The notes under the pieces were generated by a model. That model had not been told where the DNA came from. It worked only from the letters and a program-made list of their open reading frames with translations, and searched no databases. Both the position numbers and the translations under genes were made by a program. 64,000 bases of DNA from Stemphylium vesicarium (lineage: Eukaryota; Ascomycota; Dothideomycetes; Pleosporales; Pleosporaceae), in NCBI GenBank assembly GCA_004380135.1, contig QXCR01000001.1, positions 558,001 to 622,000 on the forward strand, in the 5' to 3' direction. This document shows, in pieces, positions 10,982-21,757 of the stretch; within the stretch, counting starts at the first letter, position 1, and every line of letters starts with the position of its first letter.

Positions 10982-13900
10982 AAGCTGGAAGGGTAGGGTA
11001 CGTTATCCAGGTCAAGCAAGATCTAGGGTTGACCCATGGATGGGGGTACAAGTGGTTGTAGGGATTATGCGCATCGTGTTCAAACGTTTGATTGGGATGG
11101 GCAGCGATCATCAGCTGATGTTCCCACGGCGATTGTGGGTCCGCACACGACGTCTGGTAGGCTCTAGAGAGAGCACAACGGCAAACCCCGCCCTCTTTCG
11201 GATGCTTGCCGTGGCTCAATGGCTTTTTCGGCATCGAGGCCTTGTGATGCCGCATGTGCCCGGTTTCATACCTTAGCAACACGATACTATCTGAATGTAA
11301 CGCTGTAAGCTCTTATTTCGTACCGAGTCTCACTTGGCGCAGATACGAGAGATAAACAGCAGCAGTCATCCTTTTTTCAATTGTGGAGAAAGGTTCTTAA
11401 AAAAAGGAAATAAGATTGATTTGTGCTACTAGTCCCACTTGTCTAGTCTCCTCTATGGATCTTGACGCGCAACGAGGTTGCGACTACAATCTCTTGCTCC
11501 GAAACGTCTTAGTGTGCTGGACGTGCCCCCCCTTACGTGCCGGCAAAAAAAAAAGCATGGACCATCTCTTTCTCCTGTTCCAACTATTCTTGTTTCGACA
11601 GAGAGAAATGTTGGCATGAGCCTACTACAATGTTGACGGCGGAGCTCTAGAATATTGATAAATAACAGCATTTGCATGGGATCCACGCTTTATCAGACGA
11701 ATGGACAAACTAGGCAAAACAGACATCGAGATGCCAAACATCGTTTCGAATACCTAAATCGAGACGACCAAGGAACTCGTAGCGATGTAACTCCAAAAGC
11801 AAGACCTCACATGTGCTAACGGTGCCGTCTCGTATCCATTATCCCATGCACAACACAACCACGCGGTATGCCTGAAGCGAAAGCAAAAAAGCAAAAAGCA
11901 ACACCAACAGCCGAGAATCAAGTTTCTAGGGCATCATCCAATTTACCCTTCTTAGCTAGCACGCAGCAGCACGTGAGATGTGCTTACCAACCGCCTTCTC
12001 TGCATTCTCCAGACCGATCAATGCGCAGACCGCGCAGCACTGCCCGATCGAGTAGGATTGATCGCGGCGGAAGGGCCGTTCCTGCATGTGTATAGCGGCG
12101 TAGGGACGGGACATGTTGTGTAACGTGGTACATGTGTTAGGTTAGACGACATGCGATCTGAGATCTGAGATCGAGTCTCGCTTGATGCGTGAGGTGGTGT
12201 GCCAGATTGCCGATAGCCGTGTTTCCTTTTTTTTCCTGTCTCGTTGAGTGAGAGACCCTAGGTGGATACGTGAAAGGCTTGTATTTGAGATGTCAATATG
12301 GCATGAGCTGGTTTGGGTGAAAGATGTCAAATCTTTTGCGCTGGGTGGTCATTTGCATTCATGCGAAGCTATTCAGGGAGTTGCAGTGTACTTAGATGGA
12401 TTGTGGTAGGCAAGCTGCCGACGGATCGTGTGTTTAGTAATGAGCTGCTTAGGCTTGCGCTCATATCCGCTGTCTTATTTGCTTTTTCCCCCCAGCCGTT
12501 TCCTACATACGCGTTGAAGTGCTTTCCGGACCACCGGCCTGGTATGAACATGATCTGAGGGGGTACGTGAGGGCGACCAGATCAGCCGCTGACCCCCCTC
12601 TTTACCCAAAGAGTAGTTAAAGCCGCGATTCAGAAATAATGATCGCTCTTTAGCTGCCGGTATGGAGTTGGTTTCCCCAGAACGCTTTGGCTTGGTGGAG
12701 TGCTCTGGAGATATCTTGCCCATTTTGGCCGATGTTCAGTCCGGCTCTAGTTTGCGACTCTTCCAAATGCTTGTAGTACGTAGTATCGGTATCGAATAGT
12801 TTTGAATCGTTTCAGAGGCCAGGTAATTGAAATGCTTGGTGGAGTTGGCCGCTACTTGATCGTCTTCGCCAACTAAGGGAAATCCAAATACCACAACGGG
12901 AAATCTCATAAATTGAACACACACTTGGATACTCGCATCAAATGATGATCACTTGATAGGCACAATCTCTCTGCATACGTAAAAGCTGCCTTGGTGTTCT
13001 GTGAGAAGTGCTGAACGATACTGCCGAAGGTGGTTCGGTGACGTCACAGGGTCCTGTTCGCATCTCCAAAGTCACCCCATGGTCACGCCGTCGATCGTTA
13101 AAACAGCGACAACCGTCTGAGACCGCAAAGTTCCGTTCCATCGCCCCGGACACATGTCAACTAAAGACGCAAGATATCAGTAAAAGCTTGGCGCACAGTC
13201 CATCGGTTCTATCCTTCCTTCAACCGGATCGATCTATCCAGGCCACCGGGATCCAGGAACCCGCGAAATATTTCCCGCCCCAAATAGGCCTATGCCATCC
13301 CCCTCCCTCAGGCTGCAGATCAGCGCCGACCACATGATAAATCAAAACAAGACACGCGTGCACCAGCGCGATGACAATCGGACAGCGTCGGCGACAGCGG
13401 CGTGTAGATGATAGGGTTGCGGACGACGCGTAAACAGGCGAAAGAGATATCGAAGCTCGGCTGCTTCGGCATTTTCCTTGTGGCTAGCGCGCGGGCCTAC
13501 TTTTTCAAACAACATGGCAAGGTGGAGTGCCGCAGACAAAGGCACTTGGAGAGAGGCTGGCTACTCTGTTTGACGATAATGAATGGCCATTGCCCAGCTG
13601 CGACGGCGGTAAAGCATTGACACGCGCAAGCCGCCACCGGGCAAGCCATGCTGGCTCAACAATTACGCTCGGATTCCGCGAAGGGGGCTTCGCCTCAGCC
13701 ACGTGGCTCTACAGTTATCGCCTCTCCTGAATGGCATCCGCTGACACCGGCGAGACCATGGGCCTTTGGGAAATGCTTGTCTTGCCAACATCGAGATGCC
13801 GTAGAGATTGCAGCGCATAGTGTCGGCCGCCGATCGGCGTCAGGCATTGTCAGGCCTCTGACATGCACTACGCGCGCCCCTAAACTTGTTCGACTGGCAT

Positions 13901-15703
13901 CTAGCTCAAGCCCACCCACGAGGCATCCTGCACGCTGCTTTGCATTAAACTTTGTTGTGGTTTCTGCCACAAAAGTCATAGCTTTTTCCAACCGCGAATT
14001 GACTACTACCCTGTTGGCTAGGTCGACGAACCGCTAGACCAACGGACCACCATGACACATGGCATTCAATTCGACCATCACCACCTCACTTGAAGATAAT
14101 CATCGTCACCGTTTGATAGAGCAGAGGGCTGATCACCGAAAAAGAACCTCGAACCCATCCCCGTCTGACTGAGACATGACATCACTTTCACACCATGCAC
14201 TCGTCACTAGCACATCAGCAGGCGGAGCGTATAAGCTCTCCCAATATATGGGTAAACCGCGGAGCCGCACGCAGCCGCACACTTCAGCTTGAACGGGCAA
14301 TCCGACGGCCCTTACACCATCATCTCACCCGTTCACTAGCGGGATGCATGATAACCTGCAGTAGTGTACGCTAGACGCCGTTAAGCCTCACTAACCTGCG
14401 GCAGGTAATCTTCGAGAAGAACGTGCAACCTATCCTTCGCTAAGCCCGCGCTCGATAGTTACGCCATCGTGCATAATCAAGGCGGTGTCCTCGCTCGCAT
14501 ATGCACATGCAATGTACTGCAGCTTTAATTTGCAAATTCGGGCTTCTAAAGCAGCCACCATCCGGTCAGGTCAAAACATCCAGCAGCTTAGTGTGCCCAC
14601 GCACGTTTTGCGGTGTAATAGCCCTGGGAGAGGTGCCCAATTACCAGATTACAGCTATCTCTCTCTCAGCAGGGGCCAGCTGCTTGGGCAGTGTCTGGGG
14701 TCGAGGAAAAGTGGCATGATTATGTCGTCATAACGGAAGCTCCCATCTGGCGGTATTACTTGCATTTGCTCAGGTCCCAAAGTCAGCAGCTTGTGCAGTA
14801 TCGGGAGTACTAAGCCAGGCCAGCAAAGTCAGCCACCAAGCCTCTCTCGCTCACACTCATCACCCCCGCCAAGCCGGCCGTCTGGGATGCCCTGTACAAA
14901 ATTCTACGACTCGACACGAGGCACCGCACCTCGTTTCTTCCCGCGCCTTAGAGCAAACTTTAAACCACGTTTTTTCCGTATTCGCCGATACTGTAGTTGA
15001 AGGACTAGAACAGCGTATGAAACGTGCAGTTTAGGGCAAGCCACCAATTGCTCACCAGACCCTACTACAGCTTCTCCAGCCCGCTGCGGCATCTTCGCGC
15101 GAAACGCACGGCCAAGGGAGAGGGGGTGGGAAAAGGGAACGTAAACACACGCACACACACGACTTTTTCACCCGTGCTCTACCGCAGGCAGTGTAGATCA
15201 CCCTTTCACATTCGCGCCGAAGACCAAAGGCCGCACCACACCCCCCATAGCACCGCCCGCGGACAAGACCCCCTCCGAAGAACCAACGAAGCGCATGAAC
15301 ACATTCAAGGGTGTCTCAGACAAAACGTACAGCAAGTCACATCTTATCCCACTCCGCAAGCGTCTCCTCCAACGGGTATCGTAACCCTTCCCACATCCCC
15401 TCAACCCTCCCACAATGCGTCATAACACGCACAATAAGCCCGAGAAGATATTCCGAAGATTGCTTGAGTAAATGCAGGGTCAAACGCAAACAGAGTGAGA
15501 GAGGAAAAAAAGGTGTCGCCAAGTGAGTGGTCGGTTGCGAACCGGATCCGCACCGGCGGCGAATTAAAGAAAAGTGGGGGTTGCATGTCTTGTCTTATTT
15601 GTCCCATGTTGGCTTGCTGGTCCTTGTTAGTTCAAACGCCGACCGGTGTATGCACGGTGTGTTTATTCCTCGATAGGCCGCCATTTCTCTTTTGGTGGCT
15701 TAT

Positions 15704-15724
15704 GGGGGGGGGGGGGGGGGGGGG
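15704..15724 (+). repeat. Poly-G run of 21 bases
   Basis: An uninterrupted run of 21 G on the plus strand, flanked by TAT and TTTTCT. A homopolymer of this length is rare in fungal chromosomes and could form quadruplex structure. Its exact length is prone to sequencing error. Confidence 0.9.
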
Positions 15725-16070
15725 TTTTCTCACATGCGTCCTGTGCGTGTAGTGCGGTGTGTAGTGCGTGTGCGCGCCTCTCGAATCTACCTTGCATTGT
15801 CCAGTTCTTTTCTCAAACGTGTCCGTCTGGCTTGGAAGTGGAACTTGGAAGTGGGGTTCTCCCATCTGGAGGCTTTCGCTAGATACCAAGTGGGTATGGG
15901 GTAGTACGAGCGCTACTCGGAAAACGCGGCACGGGTGCAAGCGGTCTATACTCGTTGCTTGGTGTCAAACAATGGTGTTGATGTTGTCAGGTTGGTTTGA
16001 TGATGCATCTTCGTTTCGTTGTCCGAATCCGGTAATCTGGTTTTTGCAGGGAAGATGCGTCGGCGCGGGG

Positions 16071-16096
16071 GTGTGCGTGTGCGTGTGCGTGTGTGG
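16071..16096 (+). repeat. GTGTGC microsatellite
   Basis: About four imperfect units of GTGTGC, in a gene-poor stretch 350 bases after the poly-G run. Confidence 0.85.
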
Positions 16097-16658
16097 AAGG
16101 AATATGTGTAAAGGAATGAAGACGTGTCACGCGCATGCAGGGTAAAGCGGATATTCAATACTCGTGATAGAGGGTATCATGTGCGTTGATTGTAATTTCT
16201 ACGTCTGCTGTATGGCTAATTCGGCGAGTGGGTCCAAATGCCGCATCTCTCCTCTATCTTTCCTAGCCGTTGCATCTCTCTTTTCCTCGCTGTCTCAACC
16301 CTGGCAACCGCGCACAGCGCCCGGTTCGACTATGGGTCCGCGGCGTCGCATTGCAGCATACCGTCCGATCATCGGCGGTTCATACTCTCTGTGCTCTGCT
16401 CGTTTTGTTCGATGTACGTCGGTGTTAGATGACAGTTCGCGTTGTTTTTAGTCTTCCGATAGTTCCCGCGGCACTGGCAAAAGCCTAGACACACGCTAAC
16501 GGGTTCTCAACCGGGACGCCTCCAGTCCGGCCTAAGCTCTCGGTAAGGCTTTTTGCCCAAGGGTGAAGTCTGACAGAAGGGAGTGGCGGGGGCTTGGTAA
16601 GGGGTCTGGTGTTAAAAGATTCATGGGTGTTGAGCGCCTCCCAAAGGTGGAGAATGGC

Positions 16659-19009
16659 TCATGGCACCAGGCTCTCCGGCTCTTCTCCTTGCCACTGCTC
16701 GAATAGTTGACGCACTCGATAGTCCGTGGCCCAGCCGATGTCAGACTCAATGTCCCGTAGCAGGTGTAAGACGACTTGGCGCTCTCGTGGATCGCTGAGG
16801 CACTGGCCAGCTGTGAACAGGGGCTGTACGGAATGAATCCGAACCGCCTCATCCGACCGAGCGAGCGAAATACCAACGATTTCGCGGCTGTGCTTTTGGC
16901 AAGTGGCAAGCACGGACTGGTAAGAGTTCATGCGAGCGACCACGGTGCTACGGCCCTGGGTAGACTCGTGGGGCTTGTTCATGAACAAGAGGATCTGCGA
17001 CATGTGGTACGTTTGCATGGTCGAAGCGCACATGGGGATCGAGTACCAGACTTCCGTGAACATGGTAGCGTTGTCGTTTGTCGGAGATTGTCCGGGCGTT
17101 TGTGAGTGAGCTACCCTGGCGGATGGCTTGAAGGTGGGTGGGAGGCCGTCGTGCCAGACCTGGAATTGCTTTCGCAGACTGAACCAGTAGTCGAGGAGAG
17201 CTCGTTGAGGAACACCGGCCCAAGACATGCCAGTCTCATTGGACACCTCGTCGCCAGCGGCCATGAAGTTTACCAACTTGGCCATGAGCCAGACAAGGGC
17301 ATTGCAAACAAGGTCTTCTCGCATCATTGCATCGCCTTCTTCGGGGTAGCCGGTTGCTGAGGTGTTGCTCGGCATGATATAGCCTCGGTCGTCGATCAAA
17401 AGGCCCGCTTCCCTCCAGATGGTCAGATCCTCAGTATCAAGCCTTGTGTTTGTTTTGTTGATGACTGCGGGGATGTTAGTAATGGTTGAATCATGTTTGA
17501 TGTTTGAACTCACAGGCTGCGAGCATGTCTTGTCTGGCAATGTTCCAGAAGGTTGCTCTTCGGGCCTTGGAAGTGAAATTGAAGTTCGAGGAAGGTGTTG
17601 TCGAAGTCGGAGTTGGGAGTTGTAATGGCATGACGTGCTCTTGGGAAAGTACCAGGAGGGACTTTGCACCATTTAGGTGCTTCGCCCACTCTGAGACCGA
17701 AGTATCCAAGAATTCATAGACGCAAAGAATGGCGGAAGCTGCAAGAAGGTCGTCTGTACTGGATACAAACGATGTGCTGCTGGAGGTCCGCCGGCGTTTG
17801 GGTGCTGGCCCGTCAAAAGCAGAGGCGGGGTGCCTTAGCTCGCACTCTGATTCGTCGGGAGAAGAAGCAACATCCATCTTCAGGGCATGCAGTAAGAGCG
17901 ATACCGCAGTGTCGTAATACACGGCGGCCTTGTGTTTCCAGTCTACTAGTTGTGCGTCAGGGTACTGTTCCATCCGAGCTTGGTGTGTCACACTACCTCC
18001 CATGACGGGTTTCCGTCCTTGAACACGTGCAAGAGCCTTTGCTGCACATGCGACAGCTGCGAATTTGAGTAATGGGTTCTCACGTGCCTTGACGGGAACG
18101 TAGGACGCGAAATATGTGCCGAGGTCAAACAGGTCCATCCAGTATCCAGGGCCTTCTGAGAACCATCGTAGAAGAAAAGCGATTTCATGATCATCTTGGG
18201 GCGACATTCCACCATCTGAACGGGGTGGCGAACGTCTGGAGCTCGCTATCGAAACTGACCGAGGCATGTGATCGGCAGAGTCATATGGCGAGTTAAGACG
18301 GGGATCAATGGGTGGCGAGGCAGCAGCAGTGAAATCCATCACGGGATGTATGCGTCGGTTGCATAGTGATACGGGTGGTGATATGGGGGTTCCTACTGCG
18401 GACGTTGGTGGTGACTGCATCAGAGGCGGCAGGGCCTCTAGCTCGGGTGTATAGCAGAACGGGACGCTGGTAGGAGCTAAGTCGGGTCCCATGCTCGATG
18501 GTGTGCTGGTAACTGATTGGAAGTTGCTGTTTGTGCGCCATGACCCTAATGAGCGAGCCTCAAACGGTCCTGGTGACTCCATGGAAGCTGTTGACATGTT
18601 GTCAAAGTCAGGTGTACCGGGGTCCAGGTAAGGATTGGTGGTATTGATGAAAGTAACTGAAATAGCATTAGAAGGAACGTCAAAGGCAAACTATCGGAAT
18701 GCTCACCATTTTTAGGGATATCCATCCATATGGCATCATCGTCAAATGTATTCTTGTAGGCGTAGAAGCCCTTGAGAGAGTTTTCATCCCCAGAGTCCTC
18801 CCCGTTCATGGAGGCATTGTGTTGATGGCGAAAGACAATGCCCGAGCTCGGTATGCATTCTCTGGAGGCTTTTGTGCATTGTCCGCAGACAGGCTTCTTC
18901 TCATCGCACTTCAGCTTTCGCTGGCGGCAAGTGAGGCTGTACAACAGAGTCAGGAGGCAACATCAGCATAAAAACAAAACTCCACTCACCATCCGGTTCG
19001 TGAACGCAT
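16659..19009 (-). CDS. Zn2Cys6 transcription factor with fungal-specific regulatory domain
   Basis: Proposed exons in transcription order are 19009-18990, 18936-18707, 18656-17514 and 17464-16659, giving about 732 aa. The start is set by splicing: exon 1 encodes MRSRTG plus TG, and joining to C restores CLTC. This gives an N-terminal zinc cluster with Cys7, 10, 17, 24, 27 and 34 (C-x2-C-x6-C-x6-C-x2-C-x6-C). A Ser/Pro-rich linker follows, then a helical region containing HLNGAKSLLVLSQEH and later segments typical of the fungal-specific transcription factor domain (DUF3468/Fungal_trans_2 type). The protein should bind DNA in the nucleus. Its target genes are unknown and the neighbours do not suggest a pathway. 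Introns are 53, 50 and 49 nt, all GT-AG. A 17-codon upstream reading frame precedes the start. Confidence 0.85.
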
Positions 19010-19049
19010 TTCAGAGTGGTTCTAATGTGTGGGTCTGTATCCGGAAAGC

Positions 19050-19103
19050 TTAAGATTTCATAGCCTCGTGCCGAGGGATGTGGGTATGAAAAAGCATCCA
19101 CAT
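19050..19103 (-). other. Short upstream open reading frame before the Zn2Cys6 gene
   Basis: ATG at 19103 opens a 17-codon frame that ends at TAA (19052-19050), 40 bases before the proposed start codon at 19009. If the transcript starts upstream of 19103, this frame could reduce or regulate translation of the transcription factor. The transcript start is unknown. Confidence 0.4.
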
Positions 19104-19854
19104 GGATCGGAGAGAGCTGCCCTATATCTATATCAGTATGATGGAGGGAGATAGAGCGTTTGAAGCTCTATGGTTAGATGCGGGGTCTAGCATGGGTGTT
19201 CGCGCCAGTTGCGGATCCACCGTCACCATGAGCAAGGTTGGGAAAATCGACCAAGGGGCTGCTCCTGGCTCTAGTGCATCATCTGAATCGCCTTCGCATA
19301 GCTCGATTTAGCTGGTGTAAGAGAACCCAGACTTCAGCGTACAGGGACTGTGATGGGCCCGCGCGCACACGCCAGGTCGCGTCAAGCGCCGCAGTCAGCC
19401 GAGTCATGGCCGAGTAGCAATGCGCACATCACTCGTAGACGCTGGAGACGTGCACTGGTGGAGGGCTAGCCGGGAGTGTGGACGCTAACTTGCCACTGTA
19501 GTTAAACTTTTCTCCTGGTCGCTGCGCATTCGGCTAAGGATGCTGGTCGGCCCGTCTTCTGGGTACCAACACACTAGCTGCATTCTACCCTGTCCTATTC
19601 ACATCCGGAACGAATCTTCCTGTTATCCTGCCAAGCCTCACTGGAACCTATCGTATTTGGCCGGAGACTCTTCCACGCCCTCAGCGAGCTCTCAGAAGAC
19701 CCGCCGTGAGCGTTAAGAGCGGCAACCCGACGGTGCGCTTTCATCATCGCAGTACTGCATCTTCGATGAACGTGCAGGCATCAAAGGTAGTGCGCCCTCT
19801 TCACCGCCCTCCGCCCGTCCACCCGTGCCCGCGTCGCCGTGACTGGGATACTAC
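19104..19854 (-). other. Promoter region of the Zn2Cys6 gene and 3' flank of POB3
   Basis: No coding sequence seen. The interval separates two tandem minus-strand genes. I can name no specific regulatory site in it. Confidence 0.5.
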
Positions 19855-21757
19855 CTATTGCGACACCTTCTGCTTCTTCTTCGGTCGTTCTGGCACTGCT
19901 TCCGCGGCGTCACCGTCACCGTCACTCTCCGCGTCGTCCATCTCAGCATCACTGTCGGAGCCGCTGCTCTGATGATCAGAGTCGAACTCCTCGCCAACTT
20001 CCGATTCCGAGTCGGCCTGAAAGTCTTCGTCGACACTTTCATCATCCTCGTCGGCACTACCGCGGTTGGCTGGCGCTCCATCATCACTGGACGCGAGATC
20101 TTCGTCTTGGAGGGCAGCTGCCAGGATAGCTCCCGACTGTGAATTATTGTGTTAGTAAAGACTACGTCAGCCAGGAGAATACAGTACTCACATCATCTGC
20201 CATCTCGTTCTTGGTTTTGATGCCTTTGGCGCGGAAAAAGTTCTCAAGTGGCTGCTGCTCCTCGCTATTGGTCGTCAGTAAAGCCGAAGCACGACCTGTA
20301 TCAAACGAGTACATACCGATTGATGTTTGAGAATTGATGTTCCGCCATGCCGTTCTTCATCGTGAAGGTGATGTCGAAAGTCCGGCTTGCAGCCATGGCT
20401 CCTCCCACGCGAGACATGGTCACTGATTGAATATTATCCATGCTGATATAGGTCGCCGGCTTGGGGATGAACATGAATGCCTTGTCGAGACAGAACAGAT
20501 GACCCTCATTGGCCTTGATGGAACACTTTACACCTGACTGCTCGTGGTGACTGATGAAATCCCGCGATGGCCTGGTGATGCGCTTTCCGCTGAGCCCCTT
20601 GAAGATGTCAGCCACAACCGTGGCAATCGGTGCCTCGTAATGCGACTGGAGTTTGTCTTTGTACTTGTCTTCAAGCAAGTCGCCCTTCATGTTCAAATCA
20701 AGGTTGACTTCTTCATCACGCTTGAACTGCATGACGAGGAATGGGTATCTTGTCTGACCCTGTCTGAGAGGAGGGTCTAGACCGATGGTGATCAATGTGT
20801 GCATGTCGTCGGGCTTTGGTAGAACCATGAACTTCTTGACCGAGTCGAACTGGATCTTGTAGTCGTATGTTTTGCCGCGTAACCGGAAAGAGCTTTCGTA
20901 CATGTCGATGTCGAAACGACCTCTGTGTCAAGGTCAGCGCTCAGTAAGATGATGCAAAGCATTAAAGCCATACCTGGGGGTGAGATGCAGGATATCCAAG
21001 AATGTAGCAAATGTATCGCCGGCCACTTCTCCAATCTCAGCCTTCTCCATCAGAGTCTCGTAGAAAAGGTTGGCCGCATTTGTCTCTTCGCCATCCTCAG
21101 CTCCCGAGGCATCTTCTCCGTCTTCTGTCTTTTCCTTCTTGGACGCCAAACCAGGGATGTAGAAGCGCATTTCAACGAGCTGGTCTCGGGCGCCCGCAGA
21201 CTTCTTTCCTCGGAATCTGGCTCCTCCAAGTTGTCCGTTCGCACCAGAGTCGCCGTCTGCTGGAAGGGAGAAATCGACTGCGACTTCATTCTTTCCCGCT
21301 AAGTTGGTGTTAGAGACCTCGGTGTATGGAACTTCGAACGCAGGACGGTTGGCGACGTTGAAGGTGAGTTCGGCCTTGCCAAAGTCGGCCTTTCCCCAAT
21401 TCCAGCCGCGCAGAGCATGCTCTCGGTTGTCCAGACCTATGCCGTACCAAGTCTTGAATACCTTGGACACACGGTCAAAATCCTCCTGCTTGAATCCATC
21501 AAGTTGTATGACACCGTCGTTCCGCGAAAGGATCTTGATTTCGTAGCCGCGTGACGCTCGACTCCATTGCGCCTGAATGATCTGCGACTGGTCGCAAGTG
21601 TAGGTTTCGCCGTTGACTGGCTTCCAACCAAATCCAGAGTCGGAAAATCGGGTAGCGCCAGGTTTCCGTGAGAGATTCAGGTAGATGTCGTTGAAAGCCT
21701 CCCTGCGTCGCATTAGTTTCTGACGCCATGTGTATCGCGCGAGCTCCTTTCTTACAT
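19855..21757 (-). CDS. POB3: FACT complex subunit POB3 (SSRP1 homologue)
   Basis: Histone chaperone subunit that pairs with Spt16 to open and reassemble nucleosomes in transcription and replication. Proposed exons are 21757-21756, 21702-20974, 20922-20317, 20264-20192 and 20136-19855, giving about 563 aa (yeast Pob3 is about 550). The N-terminus after splicing is MEAFNDIYLNLSRKPG, aligning with the usual family opening. The structure-specific recognition and middle tandem-PH domains follow (GFGWKPV, FDIDMYESSFRLRGKTYDY). The C-terminal tail is strongly acidic and ends in a basic PKKKQKVSQ. As in other fungi there is no HMG box. All introns are GT-AG, 51-54 nt. The first appears to split the initiator codon (AT|G). 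The alternative is an unspliced start at ATG 21713, which would replace residue 1 with MRRR. Confidence 0.93.

Larger units (their letters stand above)
10982..16658 (+). other. 5.7-kb gene-poor interval
   Basis: Lies between the 3' ends of two convergent genes. The open frames here (up to about 130 codons) have biased, non-globular translations and no recognisable motifs. I find no spliced gene, tRNA or transposon. It holds an A-run at about 11546, a 21-base poly-G run, a GTGTGC microsatellite and several pyrimidine-rich tracts. Unrecognised lineage-specific genes or non-coding RNAs could be present. Confidence 0.5.

Noticed and set aside
11868..12095. 75-codon lysine-rich open frame
   Set aside because: Low complexity, short, and with no supporting motif or neighbouring exon.
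13975..14052. tRNA-like sequence on the minus strand (TGGTCTAGCGGTT resembles an A box)
   Set aside because: No T-arm or B box (GGTTCGANTCC) at the expected distance, and the acceptor ends do not pair.
18901..19101. Open frame ending in HEPDGEWSF read as the 5' part of the Zn2Cys6 gene
   Set aside because: It begins with GTG rather than ATG, and its frame does not join the zinc cluster. The ATG at 19009 in another frame gives RTGC|LTC exactly.
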